This document shows, one piece after another, positions 44,756-52,441 of a DNA stretch of 64,000 bases. The stretch is from positions 372,001 through 436,000 of the forward strand of contig NZ_SZQJ01000005.1 in assembly GCF_013369335.1 (NCBI RefSeq). Direction: 5' to 3'. Both the position numbers and the translations under genes were made by a program. The stretch's first letter is position 1, and each line of letters begins with the position of its first letter. The notes beneath the pieces were generated by a model. That model had not been told where the DNA came from, made no database searches, and worked only from the letters and a program-made list of their open reading frames with translations. The DNA is from Vibrio sp. JPW-9-11-11. GTDB lineage: Bacteria; Pseudomonadota; Gammaproteobacteria; Enterobacterales; Vibrionaceae.

Positions 44756-44889
44756 CTACCAACATCGGGGTTTCACCGTTTTTGAAGCCTCAAAAACGCT
44801 CTCAATTCTCTTCAACTTACTGAAACTTCGCCACTTTAGCCAACTCCACAATAACCACATCACTTTTTGGTGGAATAAGTGTGGACGAA
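44756..44889. repeat. Right attachment repeat (attR-like) of the island
   Basis: A gapless partner of 29491-29624. It starts with the right arm of the rplY terminator hairpin but has no matching left arm upstream, showing that this copy is the secondary one produced with the insertion. 44890-45082 beyond it shows no gene. Confidence 0.8.
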
Positions 44890-45082
44890 ATAAAGGAGAA
44901 AGTCAGCCACGAATAAGGTTATCATTCTCAGCTGAAAATGTTCTATATTGACCCTAGTTGCCAGCTTACTTTCGTGCACCATATTGATGGTGCGGCTCAG
45001 TTGTTACTGGTGAAGAACAATTGAACGCTCAACAGTTCCAAAGTCTGTAAAGAATCACCTCTTATAGGTACATTTCTGCCTA

Positions 45083-46081
45083 TTAGCATACTCTTTGGTA
45101 ACTGTTTTGTTTTAACAACTCGGATAAGCTGCCTACTCCATGTTTTTGAGTAGCATGTTGCTGCTGTTGCCTGATGACTTGGTCAAAGGTCGGTTTTTCA
45201 ATCGCACGAAAAACGCCCACTGGAACCGGAAACTCTGGATAGCATAGATTGGCTAAAGCATAAGCGTAGTGTGCTTCTTCATTTTGAGTAGAATGGGTCA
45301 TAAGACATGGCGTTTCTGAATCAACGACTGTAAAGCTAAACCCTTTACTGTCTATCGCCTTAGAGAGTTCTTTACCAAACAACAAGGGTTCACCATCGCT
45401 CAGATACAGCAAATGTTCACTTCTGTTAGCGGGGCTGTTGTATGGCGCGTGAACTTTATCGTTAAAAATGACGCAATTTTGCAAAATTTCAACAACCGCC
45501 GTCCCTGTATGCGAAGCCGCCGCTTCTAGTACCATTGCCATGTGCGTTGGATCATTATCCGAGGTTCGTGCCAGAAATGTCGCGCCTGCTGCGGCTGCGA
45601 GAGCTAAAGGCCTTAGCGCTTGGTCGGGAGAACCTTCAGGACTCGATTTAGAGACAAAACCTTGTTCACTGGTTGGTGAAAACTGGCCTTTAGTGAGGCC
45701 ATAAACTGCGTTATTAAACAGAAGAATTTTGATGTCTTGATTGCGTCGAATCGCGTGAATAAAGTGATTCCCTCCAATACTTAAGGCATCACCATCTCCA
45801 GTGACCACCCAAACATCGAGAGCGGGATTGGTCGCTTTAACGCCTGTGGCAATGGCCGGCGCGCGTCCGTGAATAGTATGAAATCCATAAGTATCCAGAT
45901 AGTAAGGGAGCCGTGATGAGCAACCAATGCCAGAGATGAACACGGTATTTTCTCGTGTTCGACCAGTTTTAGCCAGCACGGATTGTATCGTTTTTAATAC
46001 GTTAAAGTCACCGCAGCCTCGACACCATTTCACCTCAACATCTGAAGCAAAATCTTTGCGATTGAGTTCGTTAGTTGTCAT
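45083..46081 (-). CDS. korB: 2-oxoacid:ferredoxin oxidoreductase, beta subunit (KorB-like)
   Basis: 332 residues carrying the thiamine diphosphate site: VKWCRGCGDFNVL at the N-terminus, GIGCSSRLPYYLDTYGFHTI, HGRAPAIATGVK, and the TPP/Mg signature VVTGDGDALSIGGNH. With the alpha-gamma subunit it oxidatively decarboxylates 2-oxoglutarate (or another 2-oxoacid) to the acyl-CoA, passing electrons to ferredoxin; the reaction is reversible. The alpha gene's stop overlaps its start by 11 bp. GGAG precedes the ATG. The exact 2-oxoacid cannot be fixed from sequence. Confidence 0.92.
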   Translation of the reverse strand: MTTNELNRKDFASDVEVKWCRGCGDFNVLKTIQSVLAKTGRTRENTVFISGIGCSSRLPYYLDTYGFHTIHGRAPAIATGVKATNPALDVWVVTGDGDALSIGGNHFIHAIRRNQDIKILLFNNAVYGLTKGQFSPTSEQGFVSKSSPEGSPDQALRPLALAAAAGATFLARTSDNDPTHMAMVLEAAASHTGTAVVEILQNCVIFNDKVHAPYNSPANRSEHLLYLSDGEPLLFGKELSKAIDSKGFSFTVVDSETPCLMTHSTQNEEAHYAYALANLCYPEFPVPVGVFRAIEKPTFDQVIRQQQQHATQKHGVGSLSELLKQNSYQRVC

Positions 46082-47912
46082 GTCTGATCTCCTCTAAGTA
46101 TCGATTGATGGATTCAATAACGTCATGAACTTTGAATGGTAAGCCCTTAACTTGGGTTGTGCTGCGAGCAGCAATGGCAAACTCTGAACGAATTACTTTC
46201 ACCAGTTGTCTATTGTTCAATTCAAAGACGATAACGTGTTTAAAGCGACCAATAATATCCTTAAAATTTTCAGGAAACGGATTGAGATACTTGATATGAA
46301 CGTGAGCAACAGAGGCACCTTGTTTTCTCATACCATCAACAGCCGTTGATACCGAGCCAAAGGTCCCTCCCCAACTGATCACTAGTAGTGAATCGTTCGT
46401 GCTGCCCATTAACGTCTGTTTAGGGATGAAATGACGAATGTTGTCGATTTTTTTCGCTCTTTCATCGGTCATTTTCTGATGGTTTTCAGGATCATGAGAA
46501 GGCTCCCCCGTTAGCGATTGCTTCTCCAATCCTCCAATCCTATGCATTTTATCCTTCGTTCCCGGTACGACCCACTCTCGACTGTAATACACATCGTCAC
46601 GTTGATATGGGTAAAACTGCCCAACTCCTGAATTGTGAACCTTGGCACTGAGCTTAATATCGTCAGGGTTCGGAACAGACCAAGACTCTGAGCCATTCGC
46701 TAGATAACCATCGCTTAATAAGATCACTGGTGTCATAAATGTCGTTGCTATGCGACTGGCTTCTATCGCCATATCAAAGCAGTCTGCAGGAGAAGCCGGA
46801 GCCAACACTGGTAAAGGTGAATCACCATTTCGACCATACATTGATAGCAGTAAGTCCGATTGTTCGGTTTTGGTCGGCAAACCGGTAGATGGTCCTCCTC
46901 GTTGCACGTTGATAATAACCAACGGCAGTTCAGCCATGACCGCAAGGTTAATGGTTTCTACTTTTAGACAGAGTCCGGGGCCAGAAGTCGATGTGACTCC
47001 TAGGCCTCCCGCGTACGATGCTCCCAGAGCAGAGCAAGCAGCGGCAATTTCATCTTCAGCCTGAAAGGTTTTTACTCCGAAGTTCTGATAGGAAGCCAGT
47101 GTATGTAGAATGTCGGAAGCTGGCGTGATCGGGTACGAGCCCAAAAACAATGTGCGCTCGAGTTGTTCAGCAGCGCAGATCAATCCGAGAGACAAAGCTT
47201 CATTTCCTGACACAGTGCGATACAGGCCTGATTTTTCCGCAACCGGAGCGACCTGAAAGCTCTCACTAAAAATCTCGGTGGTATCCGCGTAATTAAAGCC
47301 CGATTTTAGTGCCATAATATTCGCTTCTTTCGCGTCCAAGTTGTATTTGAACTTGGTGCTTAACCAGTCGATAGTAGGCTCTAAAGGGCGGCTATAAATC
47401 CAGAAAACAATACCAAGCATAAAGAAGTTTTTGCTTCGTTTGACTACCTTTGGTGCAATGTTCATTTCAACAAGAGATTGCACAGTCAAACGTGTGAAAT
47501 TGTCAGCAATCACCCGATAACTTGAAAGGCTACCATCACTTAATGGGTCAGATTGATAACCTGCTAGTTCAAGATTCTTTTTATTAAAGCCATCAATATC
47601 AATCAGGACGAGGCCACCTTGAGAAAGCTGGGAAATTTTGCTTTTTAACGCTGCTGCATTTAGGGCAATCAACACAGAGTACTCATCACCAGGGGTGAAA
47701 ATTTCGGTAGATGAGAACTGCATCTGAAAGGCAGACACACCCGATGTCGTTCCGGCTGGCGCACGAATCTCGGCAGGATAGTCAGGCAACGTCATCACAT
47801 CGTTACCCTGTTTAGATGAGTTGTCGGAGAAGCGTTCTCCAAGCAATTGAATGCCATCTCCGGAATCGCCAGCAAAACAGATCACTTCGCGTTCAAGTTG
47901 AATTATTGTCAT
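46071..47912 (-). CDS. korA: 2-oxoacid:ferredoxin oxidoreductase, fused gamma-alpha subunit (KorA-like)
   Basis: 613 residues from ATG 47912 (AGAGGT upstream; five more codons upstream are unlikely). The first ~190 residues are the gamma domain (VICFAGDSGDGIQLLGERF), followed by the alpha domain: LGLICAAEQLERTLFLGSYPITPASDI, FQAEDEIAAACSALGASYAGG, TSTSGPGLCLKVETINLAVM, and NVQRGGPSTGLPTKTEQSDL. The C-terminal part holds LLVISWGGTFGSV. Such gamma-alpha fusions pair with a KorB-type beta subunit, the next gene. The enzyme is sensitive to oxygen in many species, so its presence points to low-oxygen central metabolism. Confidence 0.92.
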   Translation of the reverse strand: MTIIQLEREVICFAGDSGDGIQLLGERFSDNSSKQGNDVMTLPDYPAEIRAPAGTTSGVSAFQMQFSSTEIFTPGDEYSVLIALNAAALKSKISQLSQGGLVLIDIDGFNKKNLELAGYQSDPLSDGSLSSYRVIADNFTRLTVQSLVEMNIAPKVVKRSKNFFMLGIVFWIYSRPLEPTIDWLSTKFKYNLDAKEANIMALKSGFNYADTTEIFSESFQVAPVAEKSGLYRTVSGNEALSLGLICAAEQLERTLFLGSYPITPASDILHTLASYQNFGVKTFQAEDEIAAACSALGASYAGGLGVTSTSGPGLCLKVETINLAVMAELPLVIINVQRGGPSTGLPTKTEQSDLLLSMYGRNGDSPLPVLAPASPADCFDMAIEASRIATTFMTPVILLSDGYLANGSESWSVPNPDDIKLSAKVHNSGVGQFYPYQRDDVYYSREWVVPGTKDKMHRIGGLEKQSLTGEPSHDPENHQKMTDERAKKIDNIRHFIPKQTLMGSTNDSLLVISWGGTFGSVSTAVDGMRKQGASVAHVHIKYLNPFPENFKDIIGRFKHVIVFELNNRQLVKVIRSEFAIAARSTTQVKGLPFKVHDVIESINRYLEEIRHDN

Positions 47913-48133
47913 TAATACCTCTGGCAATGTTCAAGCCAATTAAGTGTGGTTCATTGCGCTGTTTAGTTGCATGGAATGAAATAGATAGTAGGAAAAAATT
48001 ACGATAAAGCGTCAGTTCAAACCTAAATTCTAGTCAATTAGATTCCAAGCTCAGGTTTTGCTTCATCTTCATATCGTTTCTCTACCCACCTAGCGAGTTT
48101 CCCTTCAACCGAATGTAGGTTCTCCACTTACTA

Positions 48134-48820
48134 TTAGAAAGCTTGATTTGAAAATCGAGAGTATTGCAGCGCATCAGCCACTTCTTCGGCTTTAGCGGGA
48201 GAGCTCATCAAGTTTAATAACTTGAGAGCGGCTTGGTAGCTCACTAGACTGCCATTCGACGTCAGAACCTTACCATCGATGACGTAGTTTTTATCGCTCA
48301 GCACGTTAACTTGTGGGTAGTCACTTTGGAAATCACGCTCTCCCCCTGCCCATGTTGTGGCTTGTTTTCCATTCAATACGCCGGCTTCGGCTAACAGGTA
48401 AGCACCAGAACAATTGCTTGCCATCCATTCAGCCTGTTTCGCTGTGGAAGCCACGTATTCAACCAAGCTACGATTGTTGATCAATGGTTCCATGTCATAG
48501 CTTGATGTCAGTATCAAAACATCTAATGGGGGCGCTTCCCCGATCCAGGTATCTACACCGATTTCTAATCCTTCTTCGGTGGTGACGATTTGTTTGTCCG
48601 TCACGGAAATCGTCACGACGTCATAATCACTAAACCAAGTTAATCGACTGGCGACGCCAAACACCTCGAGGGGAGCTGTCACATCGGATGTAAGCACACC
48701 ATCGTAAACCAGAATACCAATGGTCTTATCGGCAGCTGATACGGTCGGCGTCAGAGTAAAAAGCCCGAGAATAAATATTGATAGAGTAATAGTGCGGCGC
48801 TTCAGTTGACCATTAAACAT
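48134..48820 (-). CDS. Periplasmic DJ-1/PfpI family protein
   Basis: 228 residues. A signal peptide (about 1-29, ending VSAADK) puts it in the periplasm. The DJ-1/PfpI fold follows: TIGILVYDGVLTSDVTAPLEVFG, LDVLILTSS, and the nucleophile elbow WMASNCSGAYLLAEAGVLNG, then ATTWAGGERDFQSDYP. The elbow cysteine is present, but whether it is a protease, glyoxalase-like or chaperone is unclear. It is divergent from a LysR regulator gene 121 bp away that probably controls it. Confidence 0.85.
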   Translation of the reverse strand: MFNGQLKRRTITLSIFILGLFTLTPTVSAADKTIGILVYDGVLTSDVTAPLEVFGVASRLTWFSDYDVVTISVTDKQIVTTEEGLEIGVDTWIGEAPPLDVLILTSSYDMEPLINNRSLVEYVASTAKQAEWMASNCSGAYLLAEAGVLNGKQATTWAGGERDFQSDYPQVNVLSDKNYVIDGKVLTSNGSLVSYQAALKLLNLMSSPAKAEEVADALQYSRFSNQAF

Positions 48821-48941
48821 TGTTTCACCTCGTGATTAGACTGAAAGAGTTCGCATTATCTTATCGAACCCACTTCGTGATTGAAGTGCCTAGATAACTC
48901 ATCTATAGTGAATTAAATTCACGAATAATGGCGGCATAGGG

Positions 48942-49880
48942 TTGGATAAGATACGTACTTTACGCTTTTTTGTTGCGACGTTAGAGCGAGGAAGCTTTGC
49001 AGCCGCCGCTAAAAAGTATGGTACTGACCCATCCACAGTGAGTAAGGCGCTGCATAGGTTAGAGTCAGAGCTAGGGATCCAGTTATTTCAGCGCTCCACT
49101 CGCCAGCTCAATCTAACCTCAGCAGGTCATCAATACGCTCGAACGGCGCGATTGGTACTCGATGAACTCAGCGCCTGCGAAGAAGAACTGCAACAATCTA
49201 ATCGACTTCCATCAGGTACATTAAAGCTGAACTTGCCTGTGTCATATGGGCGGAGATACATCCAGCCCTTACTCACAGAATTTCGCCAGTTGTACCCTAA
49301 CATTGCCCTAGATATTCAGTTTGATGACGCTTACCTAGATATGATCGAGCATGGCATTGATGTCTCGATTCGTTCAGGGGCAGTTCAAGACTCACAACTG
49401 ATCGCTCGACAACTGAGCCCTATAGACTATTTGATTTGTGCGAGTCATAACTACCTCAATCAACACGGTGCCCCAAGCGGACCACATGAATTTCATCAAC
49501 ATTCTTGGATACGCTTTCGCTTTAAACAAACAGGAAAATTGTTACGACTGAAACTGCCCCCGAGCGACGAAGCAAAAATACCTGAAATAGCCCAAAACAT
49601 TGTTGTCAATGATGGAGAATCAATGGCAGAGCTTTGTGCTCAGGGCCTTGGCTTAACCCAAATTCCTCATTTCATCGCTCGTGATTGGATAAAAGCGGGG
49701 GAGATCACGCCGCTATTTCCAAGCTTTCGCCCGCAAGATGAAGGTGTTTATATACTCTATCATCGCCGTGAGCATTTACCCCTCAGGATCAAACTGTTTG
49801 TAGATTTTGTCGTGGAATCAATACAAGCTCAAGGAGAGAACCCACGTCGCACTTGGGTCAACGCTCTCACTGAGATTTAG
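48942..49880 (+). CDS. LysR-family transcriptional regulator
   Basis: 312 residues. The winged-helix domain is MDKIRTLRFFVATLERGSFA with GTDPSTVSKALHRLESELG, and the effector domain runs from about residue 90 to 295. It begins with a TTG-type start in a weak ribosome context, so the start is provisional. It is divergent from the periplasmic DJ-1/PfpI gene, the classic layout for a LysR target. Effector ligand unknown. Confidence 0.9.
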   Translation: MDKIRTLRFFVATLERGSFAAAAKKYGTDPSTVSKALHRLESELGIQLFQRSTRQLNLTSAGHQYARTARLVLDELSACEEELQQSNRLPSGTLKLNLPVSYGRRYIQPLLTEFRQLYPNIALDIQFDDAYLDMIEHGIDVSIRSGAVQDSQLIARQLSPIDYLICASHNYLNQHGAPSGPHEFHQHSWIRFRFKQTGKLLRLKLPPSDEAKIPEIAQNIVVNDGESMAELCAQGLGLTQIPHFIARDWIKAGEITPLFPSFRPQDEGVYILYHRREHLPLRIKLFVDFVVESIQAQGENPRRTWVNALTEI

Positions 49881-50111
49881 TTTTGATTTTTAGTTGCTTC
49901 TCAGCTTATTCCATAAGCTCAGTCGCGTACCCTTTCCCTTAAGACTGAGGAAGTACAGCTAAAGGTGCTAAGACATAACACTTAATATGCGGCCTCACGT
50001 TATCAAGCCGAATCTAATATGAAATGTGCAAAGGCATCCTAAACACAAATCAGAGCGAACTGACCAAACAAAGGCTCTCAATAGATGAAAGCCTTCACGT
50101 GAGATCAGAGT

Positions 50112-50960
50112 TTAATTAGCCGTTAACCAGTCGGAAAGGCGAGTAGAGGCTATAAGGGGATGGTCTAACGTACTCGATTCTGGCTCTTCTCCAACTTTTT
50201 CGGTGTAGGACAATAGATCGACTGAATCAAGCAAAGTGTCATCCGCCACCTCTTTGGCATAGTCCCAGGCCTCGCTTTCTGTCATGTGGTACCTGCCAAG
50301 TTTCTTAGCTTGCGCAAACAGATCCGCAGCTTCGGTAATGGTGAAGCTTTCCGGTCCTAATAACGTTAATCGTTTATTGTAAAGTTCTGGCATTCCATAA
50401 CTTTGTGCGACAGCCTTGGCGTAATCTTGAACGCTGATCCAGCGTAAAGGTTGTGTTGATTGGCACATGGTCGTTACAGTTTCTTGGTCAACCAATAAGT
50501 TTAAGGTTTCGAAAAACCAGCTTGGTAGATATGTGATGTATGGGATCCCACTATTCTTTAACAGGTTTTCTGCTTCGAGTTTCGCCTTCGTATCAGCTCG
50601 AAAACTGTTCTTTTCATACGCCGTCGCTGTTGAAATCATTGTAATTAGTTGGACCGACGATTTATCGACAGCGCGTAGAATGTGTTTTGTTCCCTCGACG
50701 TGATTTCGATAGTAAGTCTCTGGGCTATTACCACTGAGGTTGATATGAATCGCTTCTACTCCCTTCAACGCAGCAGTTAAGCTTTCTTCATCAAACAGAT
50801 CGGCTGCGAAAAACTCATACTGAGGCCCTTGAAATAGATCACGAGCTTTAGATGAATCTCGAGAAATAATTCGAACGCGATGCCCATCCTGAGCGAGCTT
50901 TTTTGCGACAGGTAAACCAAGCATGCCAGTTGCACCGATAACAGCAATTGTTCTAAACAT
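50112..50960 (-). CDS. NmrA/SDR-family NAD(P)-binding oxidoreductase
   Basis: 282 residues from ATG 50960 with AAGGAG 8 bp upstream; the frame extends 14 codons further without support. The dinucleotide site is AVIGATGMLGLPVAKKL, followed by RIISRD (NADP-type) and an NmrA-like middle (VEGTKHILRAV, LITMISTATAYEK). The usual SDR YxxxK is not clear, so it may be an atypical SDR that senses or binds NAD(P). It is divergent from a LysR gene 99 bp away. Confidence 0.85.
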   Translation of the reverse strand: MFRTIAVIGATGMLGLPVAKKLAQDGHRVRIISRDSSKARDLFQGPQYEFFAADLFDEESLTAALKGVEAIHINLSGNSPETYYRNHVEGTKHILRAVDKSSVQLITMISTATAYEKNSFRADTKAKLEAENLLKNSGIPYITYLPSWFFETLNLLVDQETVTTMCQSTQPLRWISVQDYAKAVAQSYGMPELYNKRLTLLGPESFTITEAADLFAQAKKLGRYHMTESEAWDYAKEVADDTLLDSVDLLSYTEKVGEEPESSTLDHPLIASTRLSDWLTAN

Positions 50961-51059
50961 AATTAGACTCCTTGTGAATGTATCGTCAATAGTAAGTGGC
51001 ATTGATTAATATTATTAGTAGGATAAAGTGAGAGTCTATTTATCAAAAATGGGATAAAA

Positions 51060-51962
51060 ATGGATCTTGAAGCGAGCTTATGGTTTTCAACAGTGGTGAG
51101 AATGGGTTCTTTTTCAAAAGCCGCAAGCGAGTTAGGTGTACCAACTAGCACGGTGAGCCGACGCATCGCCAATCTAGAGAGCCAACTGGGAACGACGCTG
51201 TTGGTAAGAAACACTCGTAGCATGCAAGTCACCCAATCTGGCAATGAGTATTTGATACTAACCAAACAACTCGAAATGGGGTATCAGTCATTAAAAGATT
51301 GGCAAGATAATCAATCCCAAGTCTCTGGAACATTCCGTATCACAGCCCCACTTCAATTTGTTGATTGGCCACTCAGCGACTGGGTTATTGAGTTTAAATC
51401 GACCTATCCAAAACTCAACATTGAACTGGTTGGCAGTAACGAAAACCTCGATTTCTACGAAGATAGAATTGATATCGCCTTTCGGCAGGGTCCACTATCC
51501 GACTCTGATCTGAGACAGCGTCGGTTATTTGAGTTGCAGTACGGGATCTACGCGTCACCGAGTTGGCTTAACAAGCATGGCGATTGTCTGGATTTTGCGT
51601 GGCTGCAGGCTCAAGAGGTGGTTAACATTGGTGTTAAGGGGAAAGGCTTTCCATGGCTAATCAAGCAAAATAACAAACTGCATACCATTATCCCAAAATC
51701 GGGGTTGTTGCTCGAATCTCCCCAGCAAGCAGTGCGAGCCGCTAAAGCAGGGTTAGGACTTATATACGTACCGTACTTCGATGCCCATTCTGCGATAGCC
51801 AAAGGGGAAATAGTGCCAGTGTGTGAATCACTATGGCCCGATGGGATTAATTTTTACCTTGTATTTCATGAGTCAAGAACCAAGTCTAAAAAACTGTCGA
51901 CGTTTATCGATTTCATCTTGGATAAACAAAAAGAACTGATGACACTAACGGGTATTCGTTAG
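51060..51962 (+). CDS. LysR-family transcriptional regulator
   Basis: 300 residues. DNA-binding domain MDLEASLWFSTVVRMGSFSK with GVPTSTVSRRIANLESQLG, then the substrate-binding domain from about residue 88. It resembles the CrgA/YafC-like branch of LysR proteins that control neighbouring oxidoreductases. It is divergent from the NmrA-like gene, its probable target. Confidence 0.9.
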   Translation: MDLEASLWFSTVVRMGSFSKAASELGVPTSTVSRRIANLESQLGTTLLVRNTRSMQVTQSGNEYLILTKQLEMGYQSLKDWQDNQSQVSGTFRITAPLQFVDWPLSDWVIEFKSTYPKLNIELVGSNENLDFYEDRIDIAFRQGPLSDSDLRQRRLFELQYGIYASPSWLNKHGDCLDFAWLQAQEVVNIGVKGKGFPWLIKQNNKLHTIIPKSGLLLESPQQAVRAAKAGLGLIYVPYFDAHSAIAKGEIVPVCESLWPDGINFYLVFHESRTKSKKLSTFIDFILDKQKELMTLTGIR

Positions 51963-52017
51963 TTTACAGAACCGCGCTTCTCTGATCTTTTGGATTGATG
52001 AATACAAAGCTAAAAAT

Positions 52018-52076
52018 GTTCTGACTTTGAACACTCTGCTCCTTCGAAAGTGACACAAAGTGTTCTAACCTAAAAC
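52018..52076. repeat. Degenerate pair of the GTTCTAACTTAGAAC palindrome
   Basis: GTTCTGACTTTGAAC (52018-52032) and GTTCTAACCTAAAAC (52062-52076) are 44 bp apart, matching the unit length of the 40.6-kb array. The spacer after the first reads ACTCTGCT, close to ACCCTGC there. They lie just beyond the end of a recombinase remnant, the same arrangement. Confidence 0.75.
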
Positions 52077-52111
52077 ACGTTTAAGATCGGCCGTTGGGAT
52101 CTAGCTGTTAC

Positions 52112-52262
52112 TTCAATGCCCAAACAAACCGCAGTCACTTCCATGCCCTAGCTCTTCGCTAATGACCGTTCTGGCTTCATAGCCACGTTGCTTGCCTGCA
52201 ACACTCAACCCTTTTTGAGGAGCCTCCCGCAGCAGGAGCGCTATTACCCATCAACTCAAGGT
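52112..52262 (-). pseudogene. 3' remnant of a tyrosine recombinase like the 40.9-kb gene
   Basis: On the minus strand this segment matches the last ~50 codons of the intact recombinase at DNA level: LELMGNSAPAAGG, then a frameshift, then YEART.ISEELGHG. A small deletion removes the segment before the nucleophile tyrosine, and the 5' part of the gene is absent beyond 52262. It is a relic of a second insertion. Confidence 0.8.
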
Positions 52263-52441
52263 CTTGAACTTGAAGAAGATATTTTCGTGCTGGCTGACGA
52301 AATCGCCATCAAAAACGCTCACTTCAGCCATTCTATCACTCATTTACTAAGACGTGATACAACGGTCAATACCGCGAGCCCGTCTCGGATTAACGCAATA
52401 GATCTCAAACCTAATAGCTCTTAACAGCTCTGCTCATTAAA

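Larger units (their letters stand above)
29491..44889. mobile_element. Genomic island integrated at the rplY terminator
   Basis: About 15.4 kb bounded by 134-bp direct repeats that align without gaps (roughly 13 mismatches), with an excisionase-integrase gene pair at the right end. The content is AT-rich in many genes and accessory throughout: an RT/OLD defence pair, a DUF6765 operon, GIY-YIG nuclease genes, a second recombinase, gene fragments. No conjugation or phage structural genes are visible, so it would need outside help to transfer. The boundary is set by the repeats; the exact crossover inside them is not resolved. Confidence 0.82.

Noticed and set aside
49904-49920. Short hairpin AGCTTAT-TCC-ATAAGCT after the first LysR gene
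   Set aside because: Three-base loop, no T-run and weak stem; not enough to call a terminator.
52188-52424. Plus-strand 78-codon ORF
   Set aside because: It lies across the antisense of a recombinase remnant; the match to the intact recombinase is on the minus strand.
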